A stretch of DNA of 64,000 bases. Origin: Actinacidiphila rubida (GTDB lineage Bacteria > Actinomycetota > Actinomycetes > Streptomycetales > Streptomycetaceae). A program made the position numbers and the translations under genes. The number at the start of each line of letters is the position of its first letter. Position 1 is the stretch's first letter. The DNA is taken from the NCBI RefSeq assembly GCF_900110255.1, contig NZ_FODD01000035.1, positions 26,290 to 90,289 on the forward strand. Direction: 5' to 3'. The notes beneath the pieces are model-generated. The model worked only from the letters and a program-made list of their open reading frames with translations, was not told where the DNA came from and searched no databases. Shown here one piece after another: positions 32,859-41,343 of this stretch.

Positions 32859-34463
32859 ATGACCACCCTGCAGAGTTACCCCTCCCTCGGGACGCACCCG
32901 ACGTCCGGCGCCAACCCCGGCCGGGCCGAGACCCGGGAACTGCTCGGCCGTGCCACGTACGACCTGCTGGTCGTCGGCGGCGGCATCCTCGGCATCACCA
33001 CGGCCTGGCACGCCGCGCAGTCGGGACTGCGGGTGGCCATGGTCGACTCCGGCGACTTCGCCGGCGCCACCTCCTCGGCCTCCTCGAAGCTGCTGCACGG
33101 CGGCCTGCGCTACCTGCAGACCGGTGCCGTGAAGCTCGTGGCGGAGAACCACGTCGAGCGGCGCGCCGTCTCCCGGGACGTCGCGCCGCACCTGGCCAGG
33201 CCGCTCACCTTCTACCTGCCGGTGTACAAGGGCGGCCCGCACGGCGCGGCCAAGCTGGGCGCCGGGGTGTTCGCGTACTCCGCGCTGTCGGCGTTCCGTG
33301 ACGGCGTCGGCCACGTGATCACGCCCTCCCGGGCCGCCCGCGAGGTGCCGGAGCTGCGCACCGAGAACCTGCGCGCCGTCGCGGTCTACGAGGACGGGCA
33401 GATGAACGACGCCCGGATGGCCGTGATGACGGTGCGGGCCGCGGTGGACGCGGGCGCCACCGTGCTCAACCACGCGGAGGTGACGGGACTGCGCTTCACC
33501 GGCGGCCGGGTCACCGGCGCGGACCTGCGGGACCGCACCGACGGCACCGAGTTCGGCGTCAACGCGCGGCTGGTGCTGAACGCCACCGGGCCGTGGGTGG
33601 ACCATCTGCGGCGGATGGAGGACCCGGCGGCCGCTCCGTCGATCCGGCTGTCCAAGGGCGCCCACCTGGTGCTGAAGCGCACCGCGCCGTGGGGCGCGGC
33701 GCTGGCCACGCCGATCGACAAGTACCGCATCACCTTCGCCCTCCCCTGGGAGGACATGCTGCTGCTCGGCACCACCGACGAGTCGTTCGAGGGCGACCCG
33801 GCGGACGTCGCGGTCACCGACGCGGACATCACCCAGATCCTCGACGAGGCCTCGCTGTCGGTGCGGGACGCCCAGCTGTCCCGCGACCTGATCACCTACT
33901 CCTTCGCCGGGCTGCGGGTGCTGCCCGGCGGGCCGGGCGACACCGCCACGGCCAAGCGGGAGACGGTGGTCACGGAGGGTCGCGGCGGCATGCTGTCGGT
34001 GGCCGGCGGCAAGTGGACGACGTTCCGGCACATCGGCCGCACGGTGATGAACAAGCTGGCGGCGCTGCCCGGACATCCGCTCACCGACGACATGGAGCCC
34101 ATGTCGCAGCTGCCCCGCCACGCCCCGCTGCCGGGCTTCGCCAGCCCGGACGCGGTGACCCACCGGCTGCTCGTCGACGGCGTCGCCCCCGGGCCGCGGA
34201 TGGGCGCCGACACCGCCCGGCACCTGGCCACCCACTACGGCTCGCTGGCGTTCGACATCGCCCGGCTCGCCAACGAGGACCCGGCGCTCGCCGAGCGCAT
34301 CCACCCCGACGCCCCGGAGATCTGGGCGCAGGTGGTGTACGCGCGGGACCACGAGTGGGCGTACGACGTGGACGACGTGCTGCGCCGGCGCACCACGATC
34401 ACCATCCGCGGGCTCGACACGCCCGAGGTGCGCGAGCGCACGGCCCGGCTGCTCAAGGGCTGA
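32859..34463 (+). CDS. glpD: aerobic glycerol-3-phosphate dehydrogenase
   Basis: FAD enzyme of 534 residues that oxidises glycerol 3-phosphate to dihydroxyacetone phosphate, passing electrons to quinones at the membrane. The FAD-binding 'YDLLVVGGGILGITTAWHAA' is near residue 30, followed by 'SSASSKLLHGGLRYLQTGAVKLV', 'GPWVDHLRR' and 'LLLGTTDESFEGDP', and the C-terminal DAO domain ('YARDHEWAYDVDDVLRRRT'). It completes the pathway started by GlpF and GlpK and is followed by a strong terminator. Confidence 0.97.
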   Translation: MTTLQSYPSLGTHPTSGANPGRAETRELLGRATYDLLVVGGGILGITTAWHAAQSGLRVAMVDSGDFAGATSSASSKLLHGGLRYLQTGAVKLVAENHVERRAVSRDVAPHLARPLTFYLPVYKGGPHGAAKLGAGVFAYSALSAFRDGVGHVITPSRAAREVPELRTENLRAVAVYEDGQMNDARMAVMTVRAAVDAGATVLNHAEVTGLRFTGGRVTGADLRDRTDGTEFGVNARLVLNATGPWVDHLRRMEDPAAAPSIRLSKGAHLVLKRTAPWGAALATPIDKYRITFALPWEDMLLLGTTDESFEGDPADVAVTDADITQILDEASLSVRDAQLSRDLITYSFAGLRVLPGGPGDTATAKRETVVTEGRGGMLSVAGGKWTTFRHIGRTVMNKLAALPGHPLTDDMEPMSQLPRHAPLPGFASPDAVTHRLLVDGVAPGPRMGADTARHLATHYGSLAFDIARLANEDPALAERIHPDAPEIWAQVVYARDHEWAYDVDDVLRRRTTITIRGLDTPEVRERTARLLKG

Positions 34464-34486
34464 CACCGGCGGCGGCACCGCCCGCG

Positions 34487-34531
34487 ACGACGACGCCGGG
34501 CCGGCCACGGGGGCCGGCCCGGCGTCGTCGT
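34487..34531. terminator. strong bidirectional stem-loop closing the glycerol operon
   Basis: A perfect 20-bp stem (34487-34506 with 34512-34531) and a 5-base loop. It lies between the glpD stop (34463) and the convergent TIGR03086-type gene (stop 34538), serving both. Confidence 0.85.
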
Positions 34532-34537
34532 GGGCCG

Positions 34538-35101
34538 TCAGGGCGCCCAGTGCGGGTCGCGGCCCGACAGCGCCAGGGCGAGGTCGAGGTCCGGGGCCCC
34601 CGCGGGGACCTCGACGGGCTCGCCGAACCCCTTGTACTGGCGGTACATCTCGGCCTGCTCGCGGACCAGGCCGAGGGTGGCCGCGGCGGTGGGGCCGTCG
34701 AGCCGGTACTCCTGACCGGTGGCCCTGGCCAGGTCCCAGCCGTGCAGGACCAGTTCGAGGAGCAGCATGCCGCCCATCGCGGGCGCCGGCATGCCGCTGA
34801 TCTCACCCTCCCAGGCCGCCGGATCGGCCCAGGCGTCCACCGAGCGCTCCAGCTGGGCGGCGTAGGCGGCGGCCCACCCCGGGTCGGCGGTGAAGTCGCG
34901 GGTGGCCAGGTCCTCGGGATGCGGCTCGCGGCGGGCCCGCAGCTCCATGCCGATGCCGGTGTAGGCGACGAGGTGGTTGGCCAGCGTGCGGGTGTCGTAG
35001 TCGGGGCAGGGGGTGGGTGCGCCGAGCTGCGCGGCGGTGACCCCTGAGGTGATCCTCGCGGCCTCCGCGGCACCTGCGGCGAGTTGTGCGTGGTAGGTCA
35101 T
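34538..35101 (-). CDS. TIGR03086-family DinB-like metal-binding protein
   Basis: A 187-residue protein of the maleylpyruvate-isomerase/DinB four-helix-bundle superfamily. Signature pieces are 'LGAPTPCPDYDTRTLANHLVAYTG' and 'LLLELVLHGWDLARATGQEY', whose His residues would bind a divalent metal. Such proteins often use mycothiol as cofactor in related enzymes, but specific function is unknown. TAGCGT ends 7 nt before the ATG (leaderless). It is divergent from the AraC regulator 82 bases away. Confidence 0.85.
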   Translation of the reverse strand: MTYHAQLAAGAAEAARITSGVTAAQLGAPTPCPDYDTRTLANHLVAYTGIGMELRARREPHPEDLATRDFTADPGWAAAYAAQLERSVDAWADPAAWEGEISGMPAPAMGGMLLLELVLHGWDLARATGQEYRLDGPTAAATLGLVREQAEMYRQYKGFGEPVEVPAGAPDLDLALALSGRDPHWAP

Positions 35102-35108
35102 GCCGCCG

Positions 35109-35114
35109 ACGCTA
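35109..35114 (-). promoter_or_regulatory. -10-like element TAGCGT of a leaderless start
   Basis: TAGCGT on the minus strand ends 7 nt before the ATG at 35101. Confidence 0.4.
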
Positions 35115-35171
35115 GGGGACGCGCCCCGCGGGGTCTTGAAGAAACGCGACAGGGTGCCGCACGCCAGGCCC

Positions 35172-35177
35172 TAGGCT
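35172..35177 (+). promoter_or_regulatory. -10-like element TAGGCT of leaderless araC-type gene
   Basis: TAGGCT ends 6 nt before the ATG at 35184. With TAGCGT at 35109-35114 on the other strand, the two divergent -10 elements are about 57 bp apart. Confidence 0.45.
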
Positions 35178-35183
35178 GGCCGC

Positions 35184-36038
35184 ATGACCGGTCAGGAGCT
35201 GGGCCGCGGGGTGCTGCGGCCGGAGGCGGCGGCCGGGGTGCTGGAGGTGCGCCGGCACCCGCCCGGCCCCGGTCTCGCGGCGTTCGTGGAGACCTACTGG
35301 AACCCGCGCTGGGATCTGCGGGGGCGTGCGGACCACGAGCAGAAGGTGCTGGCGCATCCGAACGTCCACCTGGTCTTCGAGGAGCCGGAGCCGCTGGTGT
35401 ACGGGGTGCAGCGGGACGTCTTCCGCCGGGTGCTGCACGGGCGGGGCCAGGTGTTCGGGGTGAAGTTCCGGCCCGGCGCGTTCCGGCCGTTCGCCGGCGG
35501 TCCGGTGGCCGCGCTGGCCGACCGCGCAGTGCCGGCCGCGGACCTGTTCGGGCCGGAGGTCGCCGAGGTGAGCGCCCGCGTCCTGTCCCACGACGGCCTG
35601 ACGGAGATGGCCGCGCTCGCCGACGCGTTCCTGCTCGTCCGGCTCGGGTCCCCCGACCGGAGCGGTGGGCAGGGCAGCGGGCAGGAGGGCGAAGCGGGGG
35701 GTGAACAGGGCGCCGGCGACCCGCAGATGGCGCAGGTCGCCGAGCTGGTCGAGCGGATCACGGCGAGCCCGCGGCTGTTCCGCGTCGACGAACTCGCCGA
35801 GCGGACGGGCCTGTCGGTGCGGGCGCTGCAGCGGCTGTTCGCCGAGTACGTGGGCGCGTCGCCGAAGTGGGTGCTGCGCCGGGCCCGGTTGCACGAGGTC
35901 GCGGCGCGGGCGGACGGCGGCGCGGGCATCGACTGGGCAGCGCTCGCCGCGGACCTCGGTTATGCCGACCAGGCCCATCTGACACGGGACTTCACCGCGG
36001 CGGTCGGCGCGCCACCGGGCCGGTACGCCGCACGCTGA
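35184..36038 (+). CDS. AraC-family transcriptional regulator (DUF6597/HTH_18 type)
   Basis: A 284-residue regulator. The N-terminal domain (about 1-150) resembles the sensor domain of short-chain AraC members that start 'RHPPGPGLAAFVETYWNPRWDL', with 'AHPNVHLVFEE' and 'GVKFRPGAFRPF'. A Gly/Gln/Glu-rich linker (about 155-175) leads to the HTH: 'RVDELAERTGLSVRALQRLFAEYVGASPKWVLRRARLHE' and 'LAADLGYADQAHLTRDFTAAVGAPPGRY'. It probably controls the divergent TIGR03086-type gene. Ligand unknown. Confidence 0.92.
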   Translation: MTGQELGRGVLRPEAAAGVLEVRRHPPGPGLAAFVETYWNPRWDLRGRADHEQKVLAHPNVHLVFEEPEPLVYGVQRDVFRRVLHGRGQVFGVKFRPGAFRPFAGGPVAALADRAVPAADLFGPEVAEVSARVLSHDGLTEMAALADAFLLVRLGSPDRSGGQGSGQEGEAGGEQGAGDPQMAQVAELVERITASPRLFRVDELAERTGLSVRALQRLFAEYVGASPKWVLRRARLHEVAARADGGAGIDWAALAADLGYADQAHLTRDFTAAVGAPPGRYAAR

Positions 36039-36108
36039 ACGTGCCGCGGCGGCCGGGCCGGGCGACCGGTCAGCCGGGCAGGTCAACAGCCCGACAGCCC
36101 CCGGAGCG

Positions 36109-36780
36109 TCAGAGCGTGGAGCGCAGCCACTGCTCGACGCTGGCCACGTGCACCGTCGCCCATGAGCGGGCCGCCTCCGCGTCCCGGTCGCGCAGCGCCC
36201 CGAGGATCGCCCGGTGCTCGTGCAGGGTGCGGCTGACCGCGTCCTCCTGGGTCAGGCCCCGCCAGATGCGGGCCCGCGTGGTCGGGCCGGACAGGCCGTC
36301 GAGCAGCGAGCACAGCACCGAGTTGCCGGAGCCCTGCACGATGCCGCGATGGAACTCCAGGTCGGAGGCCACGAGTTCCTCCACCGAGGGCTGCGGGCCG
36401 AGCGCGTCGAGCTTGCCCTCCAGGGCGTCCAGTTCCTCGGCCGGGATGCTGATCGCGGCCATCGCGGTCGCGGCCGGCTCCAGGATGCGGCGCACCGCGA
36501 GGAACTCCAGGACGGTGTCGTCGCGGTGGAAGTCCACCACGAAGCTCAGCGCCTCCAGGAGCAGTTGGGGATCCAGACTGGTGACGTACGTGCCGTCGCC
36601 CTGGCGCACGTCGAGGATGCGGATCAGCGACAGGGCGCGCACCGCCTCGCGCAGCGAGTTGCGGGACAGGCCCAGTTCGGCGGCCAGCTCGCTCTCCTTG
36701 GGCAGCCGGTCGCCGGGGCGCAGCGCCCCGGAGACGATCATCTCCTTGATCTTCTCGATCGCCTCGTCGGTGACCGCCAT
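36109..36780 (-). CDS. FadR-type GntR regulator of the fucose operon
   Basis: A 223-residue GntR protein with an N-terminal winged HTH (IEKIKEMIVSGALRPGDRLPKESELAAELGLSRNSLREAVRAL, about residues 8-50) and a C-terminal all-helical FCD domain that would bind a metal and an organic-acid ligand ('ASDLEFHRGIVQGSGN', 'TLHEHRAILGAL'). It is the last gene of the eight-gene sugar operon. Candidate binding sites (AAGACATCGGA) lie just upstream of this gene and in front of fucD. By context it responds to a fuconate-type intermediate. ATG at 36780 with GGGGAGG five bases upstream. Confidence 0.9.
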   Translation of the reverse strand: MAVTDEAIEKIKEMIVSGALRPGDRLPKESELAAELGLSRNSLREAVRALSLIRILDVRQGDGTYVTSLDPQLLLEALSFVVDFHRDDTVLEFLAVRRILEPAATAMAAISIPAEELDALEGKLDALGPQPSVEELVASDLEFHRGIVQGSGNSVLCSLLDGLSGPTTRARIWRGLTQEDAVSRTLHEHRAILGALRDRDAEAARSWATVHVASVEQWLRSTL

Positions 36781-36824
36781 CAGTGCCTCCCCTGTCCAAG
36801 GTCTCGTGGCGGCTCCGCCAGACC

Positions 36825-36835
36825 TCCGATGTCTT
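36825..36835 (-). promoter_or_regulatory. putative GntR operator half-site AAGACATCGGA
   Basis: The minus strand reads AAGACATCGGA, an 11-nt exact match to 44713-44723 in the fucD control region. It lies in the 64-base gap between the lactonase stop and the regulator start, suggesting autoregulation from an internal promoter. Confidence 0.55.
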
Positions 36836-36844
36836 TCCTGTCCA

Positions 36845-37711
36845 TTATGACCCAGCCGCCGGACCCGCCGGACCCGCACCGTCCGGCAGCCCGTAGACCT
36901 GCGCCGCGGTGCCGCCGAACACCGCCGCCCGCTCCCCCGCGTCCAGGGCCGCGACCGCCTGCTCGGCCAGCGCGTAGACGTCGGCGTACCGCGCGGCCAG
37001 GGTCGCCACCGGCCAGTCGGAGCCGAACATCACGCGCCCCGGGCCGAAGGCGTCCAGGACGTGCCGGGCGTAAGGCAGCACGTCCTGCGGCCGCCACCGC
37101 TCCCAGTCGGCCTCGGTGACCAGTCCCGACAGCTTGCAGCTGACGTTGGGGAGCTGGGCGAGCTCGGTGATCCGCCCGGCCCAGGGCTCCCAGCCGCCGT
37201 CGGCGATCGGCGGTTTGGCGCAGTGGTCGAGCACGAACCGCACCTCGGGCAGCGCCCGGACCGTCTCCACTGCGGCGGGCAGCTGCACGGGGGTGACGAG
37301 CAGGTCGTAGACGAGCCCGGCGGACGCGACGGCCCGCAGGCCCGTGTGCACCTCGGGCCGGGTGAGCCAGCGCGGGTCGGGCTCGTCCTGCACCTGGTGG
37401 CGGATCCCCACGAGCGGGCCGTCGAGCGAGGCGAGCATCTCGCCGAGCGCGGGGTCGGCGAGGTCGGCCCAGCCGACGACGCCGGCGACCAGGCCGCCCG
37501 ACCCGGCGGCGGTCGCCAGCAGCTCGCGGGTCTCCGGCAGCGACGAGCTGGACTGCACGACGACGGTCGCGTCGATGCCGTGCGCGGCCAGCAGCGGGGC
37601 GAGTTCGGCCAGCCGGAACGTGCGGGCGATCGGGTCGAGGGCCGGGCCGGTCAGCCAGGGCTGCGGGCGCCGCGCCAGGTCCCACAGGTGGTGGTGGGCG
37701 TCGATGCGCAA
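36845..37711 (-). CDS. amidohydrolase-family lactonase, L-fuconolactonase type
   Basis: A 288-residue PF04909 amidohydrolase. The metal-binding start is 'MRIDAHHHLWDLARRPQPW' (HxHH-like), with 'DHCAKPPIADGGW' in the middle and 'VMFGSDWPVATLAA' near the C-terminus supplying the catalytic Asp. This combination is typical of lactonases acting on sugar 1,4/1,5-lactones (L-fuconolactone, L-rhamnonolactone). It would hydrolyse the lactone made by the upstream aldo/keto reductase to L-fuconate for the dehydratase. Four bases separate it from that gene. Confidence 0.88.
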   Translation of the reverse strand: MRIDAHHHLWDLARRPQPWLTGPALDPIARTFRLAELAPLLAAHGIDATVVVQSSSSLPETRELLATAAGSGGLVAGVVGWADLADPALGEMLASLDGPLVGIRHQVQDEPDPRWLTRPEVHTGLRAVASAGLVYDLLVTPVQLPAAVETVRALPEVRFVLDHCAKPPIADGGWEPWAGRITELAQLPNVSCKLSGLVTEADWERWRPQDVLPYARHVLDAFGPGRVMFGSDWPVATLAARYADVYALAEQAVAALDAGERAAVFGGTAAQVYGLPDGAGPAGPAAGS

Positions 37712-37715
37712 CGGT

Positions 37716-38693
37716 TCACTCCCCCGTGGTGGCGGTCAGCGGCAGCGGCACGTCCTCGTCGAGCAGCCCGCGGGCCACCAGCGCGTGCCACATCTCGTCC
37801 GGGACGGGTGTCGCGGCCATCGCCGCGTTGTCCCGCACCTCGGCCTCGCCGGCCGCGCCGACGACCGCGGCGACGACCGACGGGTGCCCGAACGGGAACG
37901 CCAGCGCGGCGGCACGCAGCGGCACCCCGAACTCCGCGCAGACCCGGGCCAGTTCCTGGGCCCGCCGCAGCACCTCGGGCGGCGCCGCCGCGTAGTCGTA
38001 GTGCGCCCCGGGGCTGGGGTCGGCCAGCAGCCCGGAGTTGTAGACGCCGCCGGCCACGACGCGCGTGCCGCGCCGCTCGCACACCGGCAGCAGGTCGTCC
38101 AGCGCGGTGCGCTCCAGCAGCGTCCAGCGGCCCGCGCACAGCACCACGTCCACGTCGAACTCGTCGACGAGCCGGGCGAGCACTCCGCTGACGTTCATGC
38201 CGAACCCGATCGCCTTGACCACGCCCTCGTCCCGCAGGGCCGCCAGGGCCGCGAAGCCGCCGCCGCGGATCGCGTCGAGATGGTCCTCGACGTCGTGCAG
38301 GTACACGATGTCGACCGCGTCCACGCCGAGCCGCTCCAGGGAGCCGTCCAGCGTGGCGCGGATGCCGTCCGCGGTGAAGTCCCAGACCCGGGCCCTGCGC
38401 GGGTTGTCGACGAAGCCCTGGCCGTCCGGCTCCTCGCCGGGCGCCAGGTCCCGCAGGCGGCGCCCGACCTTGGTGGACAGCACGTACGAGCCGCGGTCCC
38501 GGCCGGCCAGGGCCCGGCCCAGCCGCTCCTCGGAGCGGCCGAGACCGTAGTGCGGCGCGGTGTCGAAGTACGTGGCGCCGGTGTCGAACGCCGCCGCCAC
38601 GGCCGCCTCCGCCTCCTCGTCGGTGACGGTGCGGTAGAGGTTGCCGAGCGGGGCGCAGCCGAGGCCGAGCCGGGGCAGTGCCGGTACGGGCAT
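37716..38693 (-). CDS. aldo/keto reductase, L-fucose (D-threo-aldose) dehydrogenase type
   Basis: A 325-residue AKR barrel. The catalytic tetrad is visible: D and Y in 'GATYFDTAPHYGLGRSEERLG', K in 'VLSTKVGRRL' and H in 'VDIVYLHDVEDHL'. The N-terminal 'LPRLGLGCAPLGNLYRTVTDEEA' is characteristic of the L-fucose / D-threo-aldose 1-dehydrogenase subfamily, which oxidises the sugar to a lactone with NAD(P). Operon context (transporter, lactonase, fuconate dehydratase) supports this. GGAGAG lies upstream of the ATG. Confidence 0.88.
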   Translation of the reverse strand: MPVPALPRLGLGCAPLGNLYRTVTDEEAEAAVAAAFDTGATYFDTAPHYGLGRSEERLGRALAGRDRGSYVLSTKVGRRLRDLAPGEEPDGQGFVDNPRRARVWDFTADGIRATLDGSLERLGVDAVDIVYLHDVEDHLDAIRGGGFAALAALRDEGVVKAIGFGMNVSGVLARLVDEFDVDVVLCAGRWTLLERTALDDLLPVCERRGTRVVAGGVYNSGLLADPSPGAHYDYAAAPPEVLRRAQELARVCAEFGVPLRAAALAFPFGHPSVVAAVVGAAGEAEVRDNAAMAATPVPDEMWHALVARGLLDEDVPLPLTATTGE

Positions 38694-38739
38694 GGGCCGG
38701 TTCTCTCCTTGCTTCCGGTGTCTGCTGGTGTCCGGCGCC

Positions 38740-39777
38740 TCAGTCCTGCTTCTCGCCGCTGGCGAAGCGGGAGATGATCAGGGCGACGATGATGATGGCA
38801 CCGTAGAGGAACTTGTCCCACAGCGGCGGCACTCCGCCCAGAGTGGTCACGTTCACCACGAGCTGGAGCGCGATCACGCCGGTGAGCGCCCCGAAGAGCG
38901 TGCCCCGGCCGCCGTTGAGGCTGACGCCGCCGATGACGGTGGCCGCGAAGACCTGGAAGATCCAGCCGTCGCCCTGCGTGGAGGACACCGCGCCGTAGTG
39001 GCCGACGTAGAGCACGCCGGCGAACGCGGCGAGCAGCCCGCCGAGCGCCAGCACGATCCAGGTGATCCGGTCCACCCGGATGCCCGCGGCCCGGGCCGCC
39101 TCGGTGTTGCCGCCGATCGCGTACAGCGCCCGGCCGTGCCGCAGGTAGCCCAGCGCCAGGCCCCCGGCGGCGAACAGCACCAGGCAGATCCACACCGCGG
39201 CGGGTGCCCCCAGCCACGACGCCTTGCCGAGGTAGGAGAACGAGCCGGGCACCTCGACGATGGACTTGCCCTGCGAGATGCCGTCCTGCAGGCCGCGCAG
39301 CATGGTCAGCATGCCGAGGGTCACGATGAAGCCGTTGACCCGCAGCTTGAGGATCATGAACCCGTTGAAGCCGCCGATCAGCAGGCCCACCACGAGGCAC
39401 GCGGGGATCGACATCCAGCCGGGCAGCAGCCCGATGCCGTGGTACGTGGCGGGGCCGCTGCTGGGCATGACCAGCCACATCGCGATCACCGGGGCGACGC
39501 CGATGGTGGACTCCAGCGACAGGTCCATCCGGCCGCAGATCAGGATCATCGCCTCGCCGAGCACCAGCAGGCTCAGCTCGCTGGTCTGCTGCAGCACCCC
39601 GATGAGGTTGTCGGAGGTGAGGAAGGCCGGCGAGACGATGAAGCCGATCACGCCGAGGACGAGGATCACCGGCAGCAGCGACAGGTCCCGGTAGCGGCTC
39701 AACCGGATCCGCGGCACCGGGCGCCCGGGCCCGGCGGGCGCGCCCGCGTCGACGGTCAGCTGACTGGTCTCGCTCAT
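38740..39777 (-). CDS. sugar ABC transporter permease (RbsC type)
   Basis: A 345-residue membrane component with about 8-10 hydrophobic segments. Typical motifs are 'LGEAMILICGRMDLSLESTIG' (the RbsC-like G-x-D-L-S sequence), 'LRVNGFIVTLGMLTMLRGLQ', 'RHGRALYAIGGNTEAARAAGIRV' (the EAA-like coupling loop) and 'IGGVSLNGGRGTLFGALTGV'. It pairs with itself and with the double ATPase, whose stop overlaps its ATG by four bases (ATGA), showing translational coupling. Confidence 0.94.
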   Translation of the reverse strand: MSETSQLTVDAGAPAGPGRPVPRIRLSRYRDLSLLPVILVLGVIGFIVSPAFLTSDNLIGVLQQTSELSLLVLGEAMILICGRMDLSLESTIGVAPVIAMWLVMPSSGPATYHGIGLLPGWMSIPACLVVGLLIGGFNGFMILKLRVNGFIVTLGMLTMLRGLQDGISQGKSIVEVPGSFSYLGKASWLGAPAAVWICLVLFAAGGLALGYLRHGRALYAIGGNTEAARAAGIRVDRITWIVLALGGLLAAFAGVLYVGHYGAVSSTQGDGWIFQVFAATVIGGVSLNGGRGTLFGALTGVIALQLVVNVTTLGGVPPLWDKFLYGAIIIVALIISRFASGEKQD

Positions 39778-41339
39778 TCCTCGGCTCCCTTGCCGCCGCC
39801 CGCGGGCAGCCCCTCCATCGCCGAGACCAGGTCCCGGTCGGTCCATCCGCTGCCGAACTCGGCGATCACCCGCCCGTGGAAGAGGGCGATCACCCGGTCG
39901 CACACCCGCAGGTCGTCCAGCTCGTCGGAGACGATGACGGCCGCGTCGCCGCGGTCGGCCACGCCCCGCACCACGGACAGCAGCGAGTCCTTCGACTTCA
40001 CGTCCACGCCCGCGGTCGGCCTGATGGCCACCAGGACCCGCGGCTCGCGGGCCAGCGCACGGGCGATGACGACCTTCTGCTGGTTGCCGCCGGACAGGTC
40101 GGCGACCGGCTGGGCCGGCCCCGAGGTCTTGATGTCCAGCGAGGAGATCATGCGCTGCGCGAAGGCCCGGGTCCTGGACGGCAGGACGGTGCCGTACGGG
40201 CCGAGCTGGTCGGTCACGGAGAGGGTGGCGTTCTCCGCGACGCTGCGGCCCAGCACCAGGCCCTGCCGGTGCCGGTCCTCCGGGACGTAGCCGATCCCGG
40301 CGCCCAGCGCGTGCGGGACGCTGCCGGGCCGCACCGGCCTGCCGCCCACCAGGGTGCGGCCCGAGGTGGCCCTGCGCAGGCCGACCAGGGTCTCGCCGAG
40401 CGCGGTGTTGCCGCTGGCGGTGGCCCCGGCGAGGCCGACGACCTCGCCGGGGCACACGGCCAGGTCGATCGGCTCGTACGCGCCGTCCAGGGCCAGCGCC
40501 TCGGCGCGCAGCACCGGTTCGGCCGGCTCCGCGCTCGCCGCGGACCCGGCGTGCCAGGCGGACGCGGTGGGCGCCGGCGCCTCCTCGCCCGTCATGGCCG
40601 CCACCAGCTCCGCCTTGCCGAGATCCGCGACGGGCGCGGTCAGCACGTGGCGGGCGTCGCGGTAGACCGTGACGGTGCTGCACAGGTCGTAGACCTCCTG
40701 CAGGTGGTGCGAGATGAAGAGGAACGCCACACCCTGCGCCTGCAGTTCGCGCAGTTTGGTGAACAGCCGCTCGATGCCGGCCGCGTCGAGCTGCGCGGTG
40801 GGCTCGTCGAGGATGATGAACCGGGCGCCGAACGACAGCGCCCGGGCGATCTCCACGAACTGCCCCTGCTCGACGGTCAGATCGCCGGCCCGCGCGGCGG
40901 GGTCGACGTCCACCCCGTACTCCGCGAGCAGGTCGCCGGCCCGCGCGCGCAGCTGCGACCAGCGGATCCGGCCCGGCCCGAACCGGCCGAGGAACAGGTT
41001 CTCGGCGACCGACAGGTCCGGGACCACCATCGACTTCTGGTAGACGCAGGCGACCTTGGACTGCCAGGCGGCGGTGTCCCCGCCGGAGGGCGCGGGCTCG
41101 TCCTGGAAGAACACCTGTCCGGCGTCCGGGGTGTGCAGCCCGGTGAGCACCGAGACGAGGGTGGACTTGCCGGCGCCGTTGCGCCCGACGAGGGCGTGCG
41201 AGTCGCCGGCCGCCACCGAGATGCCCACCCTGTCGAGGGCCAGGGTGGGCCCGAACCGCTTCACGACGCCCTCGGCGCGGACCGCCGGCGGCGGATCGTC
41301 ATCGGTGGTGCCGAGGGTGCCTTTGGTGCTGTCGGTCAT
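39774..41339 (-). CDS. sugar ABC transporter ATPase with two ABC domains (RbsA type)
   Basis: A 521-residue fused double nucleotide-binding protein. Domain 1 has Walker A 'GRNGAGKST', Walker B 'FIILDEPTAQLD' and switch His ('LFISHHLQEV'), but its signature is LTVEQGQF instead of LSxGQ-like. Domain 2 has the degenerate P-loop usual in this family (GATASGNT, residues 305-312), a good signature 'LSGGNQQK', and an unusual Walker B 'VAIRPTAGVD' in which the Asp and catalytic Glu are replaced by I439 and R440. One site is therefore probably active. It sits between the binding protein (4-base gap) and the permease. Confidence 0.94.
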   Translation of the reverse strand: MTDSTKGTLGTTDDDPPPAVRAEGVVKRFGPTLALDRVGISVAAGDSHALVGRNGAGKSTLVSVLTGLHTPDAGQVFFQDEPAPSGGDTAAWQSKVACVYQKSMVVPDLSVAENLFLGRFGPGRIRWSQLRARAGDLLAEYGVDVDPAARAGDLTVEQGQFVEIARALSFGARFIILDEPTAQLDAAGIERLFTKLRELQAQGVAFLFISHHLQEVYDLCSTVTVYRDARHVLTAPVADLGKAELVAAMTGEEAPAPTASAWHAGSAASAEPAEPVLRAEALALDGAYEPIDLAVCPGEVVGLAGATASGNTALGETLVGLRRATSGRTLVGGRPVRPGSVPHALGAGIGYVPEDRHRQGLVLGRSVAENATLSVTDQLGPYGTVLPSRTRAFAQRMISSLDIKTSGPAQPVADLSGGNQQKVVIARALAREPRVLVAIRPTAGVDVKSKDSLLSVVRGVADRGDAAVIVSDELDDLRVCDRVIALFHGRVIAEFGSGWTDRDLVSAMEGLPAGGGKGAEE

Positions 41340-41343
41340 GGGG

